Made by a program: the position numbers and the translations under genes. A DNA stretch of 64,000 bases, taken from positions 555,001 through 619,000 of the forward strand of contig JACCIC010000170.1 in assembly GCA_018907035.1 (NCBI GenBank). Direction: 5' to 3'. Numbering within the stretch: the first letter of the stretch is position 1; each line of letters opens with the position of its first letter. Origin of the DNA: Sycobia sp. Sy_11 (lineage: Eukaryota > Arthropoda > Insecta > Hymenoptera > Epichrysomallidae). The notes under the pieces were generated by a model. That model was not told the DNA's origin and did no database searches. It saw nothing but the letters and a program-made list of their open reading frames with translations. Below, piece by piece: positions 53,705 through 64,000 of this stretch.

Positions 53705-55175
53705 ATCTTTAATAAAATTGTTAAATATTTGGCATGCATTTTTTAATATACAATAATTTACAAAATAAATTATTTAAAATTAGCATTTGATGTTTTATTT
53801 ATCAGTTTTATTGAATTCTTATTACATTCGGTGATAGTTATCTTACAAATTTGTTTATTTTGCTTTCATCAACTATTTTTATTTGAATTCTTAGCAGAAT
53901 TCCTCAATATTTTCTATTTTTGCTATATTTTAAGTCTAAATTAACATGATGCGAAATTGCAGTTTCTTGTTCATTTTTATTCAATCGTTAGTGGACCGGA
54001 AAGCAAATAAATTAAATGGAAAATAATTTCTTTTATTTTAAAGTTCAGATGATGACTTTAACGTTTTTAGGGTCGCTGATTTCGAACCTCCAATCAGATT
54101 GTCTAAATTCAATATGACGGACAATATTTAATATAAATAGAACTGAAATGTTCGATTTTCTCGTAGAAAATTTTGCTTTCACTGATAACGAACCTTTCTA
54201 TAAACTAGATTGCTTCATCAATGATCTCTTCGTCAGCAACCCTTAGAACTAGTAACATTGACGTAGGGAGAATTTACAGTAATCAGTGTAAATCAAATGG
54301 ATTACCATTGTATGTCTAAATAATTGTCGTACTCTCGTGCTACTGATGGGCCGAATAGTTATTTGTTCCGTTACTTCAGTTTTATATATTTTCGATATTG
54401 AAATTTGTTCTATACCCTATAGCATATAGCCACTACCTTCTTCGAATTCACTTGTATTTTAATACATTACTTTAAAATATCGTTAATTCGATTATTTTTT
54501 AAACGAAGTTTTAAAAAGGCATTAAATTTAAACATTATTATATAAAAGGTGCAAACAAAATATAATTTGAAAAAAAAACGTGACTACCTGAAGGTCATAG
54601 AGGTTAATGGTTGCTTAGAGAATGAAAAATTAGAGTACAAAATTTATTTTCCACTACATCTCCATCTAATAGTACATAAAATACAGATGGTATAATTAAC
54701 ATCAAATCTACATTGTATTTCAGATGTAAGTGTCGATCAAATTAACATGAACCGAAGAGCAACGCTCTTTGCAAATATTTTAACAAAAAAGGGGCGAAAA
54801 TATAAAAAAAAAAATTTACAACCATATCTCAACTTTATTGAAGGCCGATAAACAGTCGCATTTTATCAATAAACAAAGCTTTCCTCTAGCGGCTCGCGAA
54901 GAAATTAGACGGAAATCTTTAATTACCTGTCAGTAAAGTTGACCACGCTCTTACTTGACTGATTGTAGTTTTATTAAATTATAAAAAATAGTTTTATTAT
55001 TAAATTAAGGAAAAATTATATTATAAAAATTTTGAATCATTAATTTTTGTTTATTAGATGTTTTTAACGTAGAAATGAATGACTGTAAGATATTTCAAAT
55101 ATGTAATAACATTTTTCAGAAGATGATGCATAAATTTAAATATTTATCTTATCTAGTGCAAATACTATTGCTTCC
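52833..55175. other. No gene supported between copies 5 and 6
   Basis: An open frame at 52858-53076 (72 codons) is hydrophobic but has no domain or splice context. A somewhat less AT-rich stretch at 54830-54960 may be an old transposon scrap. The rest is AT-rich. Confidence 0.45.
53655..53701. repeat. (AT)n microsatellite
   Basis: About 47 bp of alternating AT. Confidence 0.95.
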
Positions 55176-55222
55176 TAGGAAGGCCGATTTTTTTATAATA
55201 AATACATATTCTTCAATATGGT
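55176..55222 (+). promoter_or_regulatory. Shared upstream motif, RNase T2-like copy 6
   Basis: GGAAGGCCGATTTTTTTATA followed by ATAAATACATAT, matching the block before copy 5, some 330-370 nt before the start codon. Confidence 0.35.
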
Positions 55223-55547
55223 ATTAAATGTATTTATTTTAGAATTCTAATCATTATCTACTATTAAAAATACTGTATTATTATGAGTAGAATATTTAAT
55301 TATACAATTTATGTGTTTACCGTTAATGTTAAAAGTATGTCTAGCTGATTTTTCCTTGAGGAACGGATTACTTTATATATCTGTACGCGCACATTAGATC
55401 TCAATGTTTAAAAAGCAACATCACGACATCTACAAAATTAGAATTTTAATCGCAGTGAATTTTATTGGACATTTGTAACTGGCATTAAGCTTATGAATTA
55501 GCTTCGAATATCAAATTTCTACATCATCGAAAGATAATTCTTGAAAA

Positions 55548-55908
55548 ATGATAAAATACGTCTTAGCATTCTCAATTATATCTTTTTGCTATTCGATGCC
55601 AAGGTAAAGTATAAAAATATTTCATTGCATTTAACGCGAAATTTAAATGTTGTTATTGACTTACAAATTCATACATAACATTATATGTTGTGTTTGAACA
55701 ATACAGTTATCTGTATTTTCAACAAAATTATCTGAATCGTTTTCTGAACACCATCATCAGGCCGTGTTTTCGTTATACAATATGTATTCTTCTTACACGA
55801 TTTTTATAATATAGGACAAAATCATGAATTAAAACTCTATAATTTGGAGGCTTCTTTAAATGCGTAGGTGTTGTATTCTAATTAACCAATCTAAATACAT
55901 GATATACA

Positions 55909-55976
<68 letters not shown>

Positions 55977-57533
55977 AGACTCTGCTTCCTAGTAGGTTAA
56001 AATAATATTAATTTTAAAGGAAGGCTACTCATTGGCCTGATTCGGATTCCCATCAAACGTATTTTAGCAATTACAAAACAATATTTTTCGATTTTTATCG
56101 GGGGAAAAAAGTGTTATTCATTAATCTATATGACGAGCAAAAGGAAGATTTAGTCCGTATAATATGTAATTAATAAATAAATTATGATAAAGATGAGAGA
56201 AATTCATCAACGATATATCTATTTTCTATATTAATTGAATAACCTATGGATGAAAATTTTTTAGAATATTGGAGGTAGAGAGAAAATTATGAAAAGATTT
56301 TCTACAGTAATAGTTATGTCAGAACATGTAAAGTCCATACAGATAACATATATTATACAAAGATCTTAACATATGTTTATTCATTTACGTTAATCTATTC
56401 AAAATGGGATCGTGGGATCGAGCTACAGAAATTATTCGAAGATACGATTTGATTAAATTATATTATAATGGAATATCCAAGCATGATTACAAGCATGATT
56501 CTGTCTGTCAAAAAATGCACTGGAGATAATCCTGCGTCGATAGTCCATGATTCTTTCCATTCATTCGGTTGTCACACCCAAGTGTCCTTCATGCGTCGAC
56601 CTTCTCCTATCGCGTAAATGATCAGAAGAAAGCATCCTTATTTTTCTCTCTAATTGTAGGGCTAAATTCCTCATCTGTTTGAATGATCCTTCAAATTTGA
56701 ATATAACTTAACAAACTATTTATGAATCTTGCTTAAGATGAAGGTAATCGTAATGATTAAAAATTTTCTCGCAGCGAATATGAATACACTGAACTAGTAT
56801 TTAGTCAGCGATCACCTGTAACCGCATTTTACGCTTATCGTGACGAATTATTAAACCAATATGAAGACATTGCAGAGGTAGATGAAATCTCGCTCGACAA
56901 TTTAAGGGAACTTAGAGGCTTAAGTGCAACAACATGGATTGTACACGGAGTAGACGGTTTTAATTCGGACGGCAATTGGTTAACAAAATGCACGGATGAC
57001 GACGGGATACCACTGAAATATATGGATATGGTCCCCGAACCACATTTCAGAGAAGTCCTGAAAGAATATTGGCATTCCCCTTACATAGGCGTAACACGCG
57101 AACGAAATTGGGCAGCAGTTTACGATCACATTGGATGCTGTGTCGCTCCTAATCCTACATTATATTTTCAGAATGCGATAGATTTGTCGCACTTATATAA
57201 CATGGGTTCTATTCTTCAAGCATCAGGAATTGCACTAGGCAGCCGCCATTACATACAACATATCCTCAATGCTATAATACAGTATACAAGATTTCGCCCC
57301 TACATAAAATGTGTACCAGCGGAGGTATAATTCAACAATGATAGTACTTTTAGTTAAAATGTTATATAGTAATTTTAATTTAAAATGTATGTATTTTTTA
57401 GGATCCTCAGTTCCAATATCTTTTTGAAATTCACTTATGCCTGAATATACACCGCCATATAATTGATTGTGTTAATCCTGTTCCTGATGCATGTATTGAT
57501 AATAAAAAAATTATTTACCGTGATTGGCCATGA
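55548..57533 (+). CDS. Secreted RNase T2-like pseudoenzyme, copy 6
   Basis: Exons 55548-55603, 56775-57324 and 57402-57533 give 245 residues. It ends a few residues earlier than the other copies, directly after the shared YRDWP. Signal peptide residues 1-18 are identical in DNA to copy 5. CAS1 is WIVHGVDGF with the His kept. The CAS2-aligned stretch is NWAAVYDHIGCC, again without the catalytic His, Glu, Lys and His, and with the double Cys. A block of about 70 nt around this site (57073-57143) is almost identical to copy 5 while the flanks differ, which suggests gene conversion or local constraint. Intron 1 contains a long AT microsatellite. AATAAA is at 57688. The next gene is on the opposite strand about 0.8 kb downstream, so the two families meet tail to tail. 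Confidence 0.86.
55911..55973. repeat. (AT)n microsatellite in intron 1 of copy 6
   Basis: About 63 bp of alternating AT inside the first intron. Confidence 0.95.
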
Positions 57534-57693
57534 ACGATGGAATCAATATTGTACAACACTACCCCTCAAAGAGGCTGAATTAGAAATTCTAAACACATGA
57601 TAGTAACTAAAGTCATTATTTCTAGATCAGAAACGTTTTCTGAATTTCCAGGATCGCATCCGAAACATGTACTTTTTTATTCTTTATAATAAA

Positions 57694-58324
57694 AAATTAC
57701 TTATTACAGTCTTATCATTGTGGGGTGCTTATTAAATTTATATATTAACTCTATTCTAATTAGATATATTTTTTGTTTTAAAATACAAGAATCTTCTCGT
57801 TTTGGTTGGACTTTGAACCATTTCACAAATGAAGTTGCTTCATAGAATACATTTTGACTTCAGTTAAAATGACATCAATATATAGATCAAACCAATCTAT
57901 TAAATATATTTTATGATAATTAATATTTACAATATGTGCGTAATCAAAAATTGTCTGTCAGATAATAATGAATTGATCTCTGCAGAGATAAAAACGTATT
58001 ATATATCTTAAATATTATGATAATATTTATTAATTTAGCTTAGTTTTAACTAAATAGTTTCGTTCCTGAAGATTTTAGTTAATATATTAAATTGTCAAGA
58101 CTGTAATACCGATAAAAATATTTATTAATTTTATATAAAAAATAGTACAATTAGATAATATTCAAAATTTTATGGAAATGAAAGGTATGCATACTACCCT
58201 ACATACAATTTATTAATTAACTTTCTAATATCAATTTTCTGAACGCAGATTTTTCTATAATTTAGTGAAATCTAAATATAGGTTCCGTGATTAAAATATA
58301 CTTTAAATAATTTGTAACATTATT
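57694..58324. other. AT-rich spacer between the two gene families
   Basis: The tail-to-tail gap between RNase T2-like copy 6 and serine protease homologue A. It contains the partial dispersed repeat at 58087-58152 and nothing else recognisable. Confidence 0.6.
58087..58152 (-). repeat. Dispersed ~115 bp repeat, partial copy 3
   Basis: Reverse-strand match to the first part of the same repeat: TTGTAC, ATTAATAAATATTT and ATCGGTATTACAGTCT. It lies between RNase T2-like copy 6 and serine protease homologue A. Confidence 0.5.
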
Positions 58325-61145
58325 TTATTCTATAGCTGATATAGCGTTAATCCAATCGAGATAAGGCGGAATATGAACATATAGTGATGGACCTCCACAG
58401 GCAGAAGTCACTCCAATAACTTCTATATCACCCGATTCATCCGGTTGCATTACGGGATTACCAGAATCAACCTAAATACAAACAGTATTTATTAATAATC
58501 ATTGTAGAAAATGTTATCCAAAAGTTCAATATTTCCATGGCAAATATATGCTTGAAAATAACAATTAGTACCATTTGCAGTAATCAGAAAATGTTGAAAT
58601 ACAATGAAACTAAGATAGAAATATAAAGAGTTAAAATTCCAGTTAGCATAAGCCATTATTAGCTTAATCTATCATTTTTGCTAAAATGATTGTATTTTCA
58701 ATAGAATTATTTTATTAGTGTGACATTGGAATACGTACAAAGCATGGGCCAGTTATGGATGTGTAAGAGCCAGTACAGAAAATATGGTCACTAACTTTAG
58801 TTTCGTCAAAGACTTCATTATTGTCTTCTACCAATAGCCGCAGATCGTTTAAACATTCTTCACGAGAGACTATTGTTACATTCTGGACCTGCAAGATATT
58901 TGTTGGCTTATGTAACATTACTTCATTCAGATATGCCGATCCCCAACCTGCTATCAAAGCAACGCCTGAGGGATAATCTGGATTAATTGATAAAGGAAAT
59001 GCTTTCACAAACTCATTAAATACCAGTGGTTGAGTTACTTCAATTAAGCCTATATCATTAGATTCTAGAATACTGAAATGAAAATATATACTGTTTATGA
59101 GTATATAATGGTTTAGATATTTTAAGGACATTGGGAGGACACATAACCTTTAACTTATCAAATGAAGAAGGCGTTTTAAATAGATGATATTATTATAAAA
59201 CTATATAATAGTTAAAACTTATCTTTTTTACGAGAATTACATACTATTATTTCTAATTTGAGAGATTGGAGATCTATTTAAATGCACATTAGAAGATATA
59301 ATATTCAAGTAGTACTCAAACAAAATCGATGTATCGAATTAAATTTGAGGATATTGTTGTTAAATATATTTGTTATGGTATAAATCAAGGTAATGAATTT
59401 CAATGTTTCAAAAAAATTTTAGAAATATATTACTGATTTTGTAGCTAACTATTGTTTAATTTTCATACATTACTATTTTTATTTATTTCTATTTAGTTAA
59501 ATACACTTCCTTTTGTTTATACTGAAATAAATATATTGAACAATAATAACCTCAAATCGTAACTTATTTGATCTATTGGTTTCATTAGAATCCCACGATC
59601 AGGAAAGTTTAATTGTGTACGTATTTTCTATCATAGTTTCGAATGATGTGGATTTAAATTGGTCTTAAACCTCTCCATTTATAAGTAATAATACCTAATT
59701 GTTATACAAAAGATAAGTGTTATACATGATATTTATAACATTGTACAAATGTTTATTTATTATTTTGTAATTTAAAAGCTGCGTATTCGCTTAAGAATTA
59801 CAGAACTATTATACAGAAATATAGTAAATGAATTATGGAAGTTGGGATTTTTGTTTCAATTATCATGTCAGCATATGTTGTTATTTTATTATAGTACTAA
59901 AATTTTTTGTATGTTTTTAAATGTTTTTATGACTTAACAATTTTTCACATAGAATTCACTATATGCTATTCACAAAAATATCTACCGAATGTATTTATTA
60001 CATTTTCTTTAAAAAATATTTTGATTTATTTACAGGTATTTTGGAATTTATCCGTATTGTTAGTTTAACAATAATAAGTTTTGAATAATTTATTGAAATC
60101 CATGCTCACTTACTCATTATTAAAATCTGGATGCGAATAAACGTCATTGATCATTCTCATTTGCTGATTTGGTTCGGAATGTCTGAGATTCCATTTGCCT
60201 GCATATACTCTAACATTTTCTATTGGATATCCATTCACGCCAATTCCCATAGCGCATTTTGCGGTAACTATAATCCACCATTGATTAACGATGATTCCGG
60301 CGCAGAAGTGAACACCGATGTCCGGGTTATATTCAAAAACCTGCACCGATGCCATATTCGGTAAAGAATTTGGCTCGGCATTTCGACCACCAACGATTCG
60401 TTTTGCTAAACCTGCATGAGTATGAATTCCAGAAATACAGTTTTTAAATTATCTTCAAGTCAAATAGACAGTTGTTATTCTTTTTGTTTTTATATTTTGT
60501 ACCGGGCTTATATCTATATTGTATAAAGCAATATTAAATAATATTGCAAAAGGCTTGCGGCTTTTGCTAATGTCACTGATGCGATTAGGAATCAATGACA
60601 AGATAGGTTCTGTTCTTTAATATACTTATATTAATAAATAGTATTACAAAATGCTAGAAAATATCGATCATTCTATTTTTAACAAAATAACTTTTTATTT
60701 ATTTTTTATATATCAGAACTTATAATAACTTTTTTAAATAACTAGTATATATAATTTATTAATAATATATACGATGAATAATTGAATTAATACCAAATCA
60801 AATGTACTGTGTTAAAATTCAAAATACTATTCATTACATATTTTAGCATTAAATATCTATAATTTTTTGAAGAATGCTCAAAAACTATATAGCTGCTGTT
60901 GAAATTCCTTAAAAGTTATTTTACTATTTTACTTGATAATACGTGCTTCTTAAATTATATTGTTTCTAACACGTTAATACGATAATAGGAATTATAAATA
61001 AACATGTAAACAATTTAGCATTTATTTATTGAATCTCATCTCATTCAAGTCAGCTTATGTAGAATTATGAATGTTCTGTAACTAAAACAATTTATATAGC
61101 AGAATTTTTTTCTTAAAGTTTGTCTTGATTACATATTTTTTAGAA

Positions 61146-61206
<61 letters not shown>

Positions 61207-61935
61207 CATTTCTTGCTTTTCCTTCATATTTTATTTTTAATTTCATTGATTTTTATTTATGGATTTTATTTTCTTTTCTAAATATTTTATTGAAAAACTA
61301 TGCTTTCCAAATATACATCCAAAGCTTTCTAATAATATTTTGAAAGTTGTAAGTTATGTATTCTTTGAAAAAAATATTGAATGATTCCTATTAGAAAGTG
61401 AACTATTTTTATATATTTTTTAAAGTTCAATCTGGCAGTTATGGAAAATTAATATTATTTTGAAAAATTTTAAAATGTACTCAATGTTAATGATTTTAAA
61501 ATGTTATTGAATTCATGTCTATAATATTTTTTATTTACATTTTTAAAACACAGGAATTTATATTATAGCATCTCGTTGACTTCAGAGTCTGAATAAACTT
61601 CCGTCAAACATATAGCCAGGTAGTAGTACTAGTAAATATTTAACTCTGTAAAGTACTTGTATGTAATGCTAAATAACTTTAATAAAGTTTTCAATAAAAA
61701 AAAATTAACATATATGACAATAAGCATTATTATTATTTATAGAATTATTTGAAAAAAATACATAATATAATTTTTGATACAAAAATAATAACAGCGTTAT
61801 CGAAATTAATAAATAATAAATTTTTTACTATGTGTATATTGAATATTCGCAAAAGAAATTTCTGAATTTTTTTTGAGACTTACGTGCTTGTGCGCTAATC
61901 AATAAAGAGAAAAAGAGATATAGTATTAACCTCAT
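58325..61935 (-). CDS. Secreted serine protease homologue (S1 fold, His57 replaced by Lys), gene A
   Basis: Four exons on the minus strand: 61884-61935, 60114-60411, 58739-59072 and 58325-58471, in coding order from high to low coordinates, giving 276 residues. Residues 1-17 (MRLILYLFFSLLISAQA) are a signal peptide. A very short propeptide ends in Lys-Arg before IVGG (residues 23-26), the standard activation site. There is no clip domain. At the catalytic His position the sequence is VTAKC, so chymotrypsin His57 is Lys69. Asp102 is kept in SNDIG (Asp123) and Ser195 in VDSGNP (Ser231). Gly193 of the oxyanion hole is Val, and the position 189 specificity Asp is Gly. This pattern defines a non-catalytic serine protease homologue, a class known as cofactors in insect melanization and as venom components. 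A TATA-like stretch lies about 45 nt before the start codon. Intron 1 holds an AT microsatellite. Confidence 0.87.
61151..61205. repeat. (AT)n microsatellite in intron 1 of serine protease homologue A
   Basis: About 55 bp of alternating AT. It creates an artificial Ile-Tyr open frame on the + strand. Confidence 0.95.
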
Positions 61936-62505
61936 TTTGGTAACGAATAACAGCATTATTTCAAACATTAATGTTATATATGTACAATACTGGTGATAAC
62001 CGTTCTGGTATTGATAAGAAATTGTACTTTACGATTCTTTTCATTCAAATACAGAGTAAATATTATCTACATTATTTTCCTTATTGTTATAAAATATATT
62101 TATAAAATTTTTAATATTTGGCAATTCTATTAGGTTTATATAAATTTCTCAAAGAGTTAGAATACAGCAGAATGATGTGAAAATAATAGAAAACAGAATT
62201 ACGAATTACATCGGACTATGTCCGATGATTTTATTTGATCCTTTTTGACAAGCTGAATTGCAGATCTAAAAATGAATAAAGCATAAATGTTTGCATTCAC
62301 ATATATCTTTTTGATTATTTAATTCGAAGAATCTACAATAAGGATGAACATTTTACCGTGACATCCCCTTAAAAGTTCAAGGAAACATTTAAACATATGT
62401 CTTAAAAAATTTTCTCTTCGACTAATCCTTTTTACAAAATTATACCACAATCGACATTTCGTGGATATATAATATACATCAATGTATATAAATGAGTATA
62501 TAATT

Positions 62506-64000
62506 TCATTCTAAAGATGAGAAAGAGTTGATCCAGCTGAGGAAAGGCGCAGTCTGGACATGCAGCGATGGTCCTCCACAAGCAGAAGTCACTCCAATCA
62601 CTTCCAAATCACCTGATTCATTCGACTGCATTATTGGATTACCAGAGTCAAACTGAATAGAAATACATTTTTGTTTAACCAATGCATTAACTAATTTCAT
62701 TTTACGTAATATATTCCAAGCAGAGCATTTTTTATAGTATCAATTACAAATCTATGAAATGCCAAAGAAAGATATCCGAAACTGATTTAGAGAAACATAT
62801 TATATTAATGATTATTTTACAAAATTATAAGATTGTAATTCGGTATTTTCGAAGCAAATTACTTAAGTGAAACAGTTAAAAAATGCTATATCGTATAAAG
62901 ATAATTATAATATGGTTTTTTCGATCTATTTATATTTTATTCTTTTATTGAATTGTGAAGATTTCGTTGCTTTATAGAATACTTACGAAGGATGAACCTG
63001 TTGTAGACTTGCTTGAGCCGGAGCAGAATATATAATCGTTCACATCGCTCTCTTCAAAGTATTCATTATTGGCTTCTAATAATTTCAACAGATCCCTCAC
63101 GCATTCTCGTCGACTCACGAGTGTTATGTTCTTGACCTGCAAGATATTGGATGGCTTACGTAACATTACTTGATTCAAATATGCGGATCCCCAACCCGCT
63201 GTCACGGCAATGCCTGAAGGATAATCTGGATTAGTTGATAAGGGAAGCGCTTGCACATACTGATTAAGTGTAAGTGCAGTAGCTAATGCAACTAAGCCTA
63301 TATCATTAGATTTAAGGAGACTGAAAAGAAAATATATTATTTATGAATATATTTAAGGTATTAAATATTTTAAACGTATAACAAGATAAAAACAAAGAGG
63401 GATCGCGAAATTTGGGCAACAGATACATTGAACATTAATCTAGTTGAGCGACTTAACTTTGATTATCTTCAAAATTAGACCTTTAAGCTCTTCGAATCTA
63501 AAACAGTTCAATTTTCAAATACTTTTGTACTTAACAAGTAATAATTTATTCGAAATAAGGGGGCTCTTAAGTATGAATTTTTTTTTTTAATTGACATATG
63601 TTCTTTTTTAAATCCGTCACATTAATGTCTTAGTAAGTTAATTTCGAATGAGACGCATATATCAGTACAAATATTAATAATGAAAACATATTTTAAACGA
63701 ATATGCGTATAAATTTATATTGCTTTTAAATCGATGTATTAGCATCAATTGATGCGCCTTGCTAGATATTCATTAAAATAAATCATAGGCATAATGACTT
63801 ACTGATGGTCGAAGTCTGGGTGTTGATAAGCTTCTCTGACTTTTCGTATTTGCTGCCTTGGCTCGAAATTCTTAAGATTCCATTTACCTGCATAAACTCT
63901 GACATTTTCTTTAGGATATCCAGTACCGCCAATTGCCGAAGCACACTTTGCAGTAATTAAAATCCACAATTGATTAATAATACTACCGCCGCAGAAGTGA
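62506..64000 (-). CDS. Secreted serine protease homologue (S1 fold, His57 replaced by Lys), gene B, 5' part outside window
   Basis: This is a tandem paralogue of gene A on the same strand. Exons 62506-62652 and 62987-63320 match the lengths of gene A's exons 4 and 3 (147 and 334 nt). Exon 2 starts at 63803 and runs off the window at 64000; the signal exon lies beyond. The visible protein begins near HFCGGS, then has WILITAKC, again with Lys in place of His57. SNDIG keeps Asp102, and FDSGNP keeps Ser195 with Phe at position 193. Cys191, which normally pairs with Cys220, is Ser here (TGSSF) although the Cys220 equivalent in SACGG is present. The protein should therefore be inactive like its neighbour, and it has a possible unpaired cysteine. 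Spacing from gene A's start codon is about 570 nt. Confidence 0.85.

Overview
This is eukaryotic nuclear DNA, most likely from an insect. Genes have short exons with GT-AG introns and polyadenylation signals. The background is AT-rich and carries many dinucleotide microsatellites, scattered CpG-rich patches and decayed transposon pieces. A LINE ORF1 relic at 11.2-12.4 kb resembles, from memory, elements common in ants and parasitoid wasps, so Hymenoptera is my best guess (inference).

Layout: positions 1-30.4 kb hold no protein gene that I can support. They contain AT-rich DNA broken by GC-rich islands (about 2.2-3.3, 5.8-6.3, 7.3-7.7, 13.6-14.8, 16.4-16.8, 18.3-18.6, 20.9-21.1, 22.9-23.3, 25.4-26.05 and 28.6-28.9 kb), microsatellites, the LINE relic, a tRNA-derived SINE and a dispersed ~115 bp repeat. 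This may be an intron or regulatory flank of a gene outside the window.

From 30.5 to 57.5 kb there is a same-strand tandem array of six RNase T2-like genes: five intact and one pseudogene. All five intact copies share one design: a 56-nt signal-peptide exon, a second exon of 550 or 553 nt, and a last exon of 132-144 nt, giving secreted proteins of 245-249 residues. The fold hallmarks remain, including the CAS1 histidine. Every catalytic position of CAS2, which reads HEWxKHGTC in active enzymes, has been replaced, so these look like secreted pseudo-RNases. A ~500 bp foldback repeat lies after copy 1.

From 58.3 kb to the end, on the opposite strand, are two tandem chymotrypsin-fold genes (the second cut by the window edge). 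Both have Lys in place of the catalytic His57 but keep Asp102 and Ser195, so both are serine protease homologues. Two neighbouring families of secreted proteins, each expanded by duplication and each stripped of its catalytic residues, are the most interesting feature of the window. A role in venom, saliva or immunity is plausible but is inference only.
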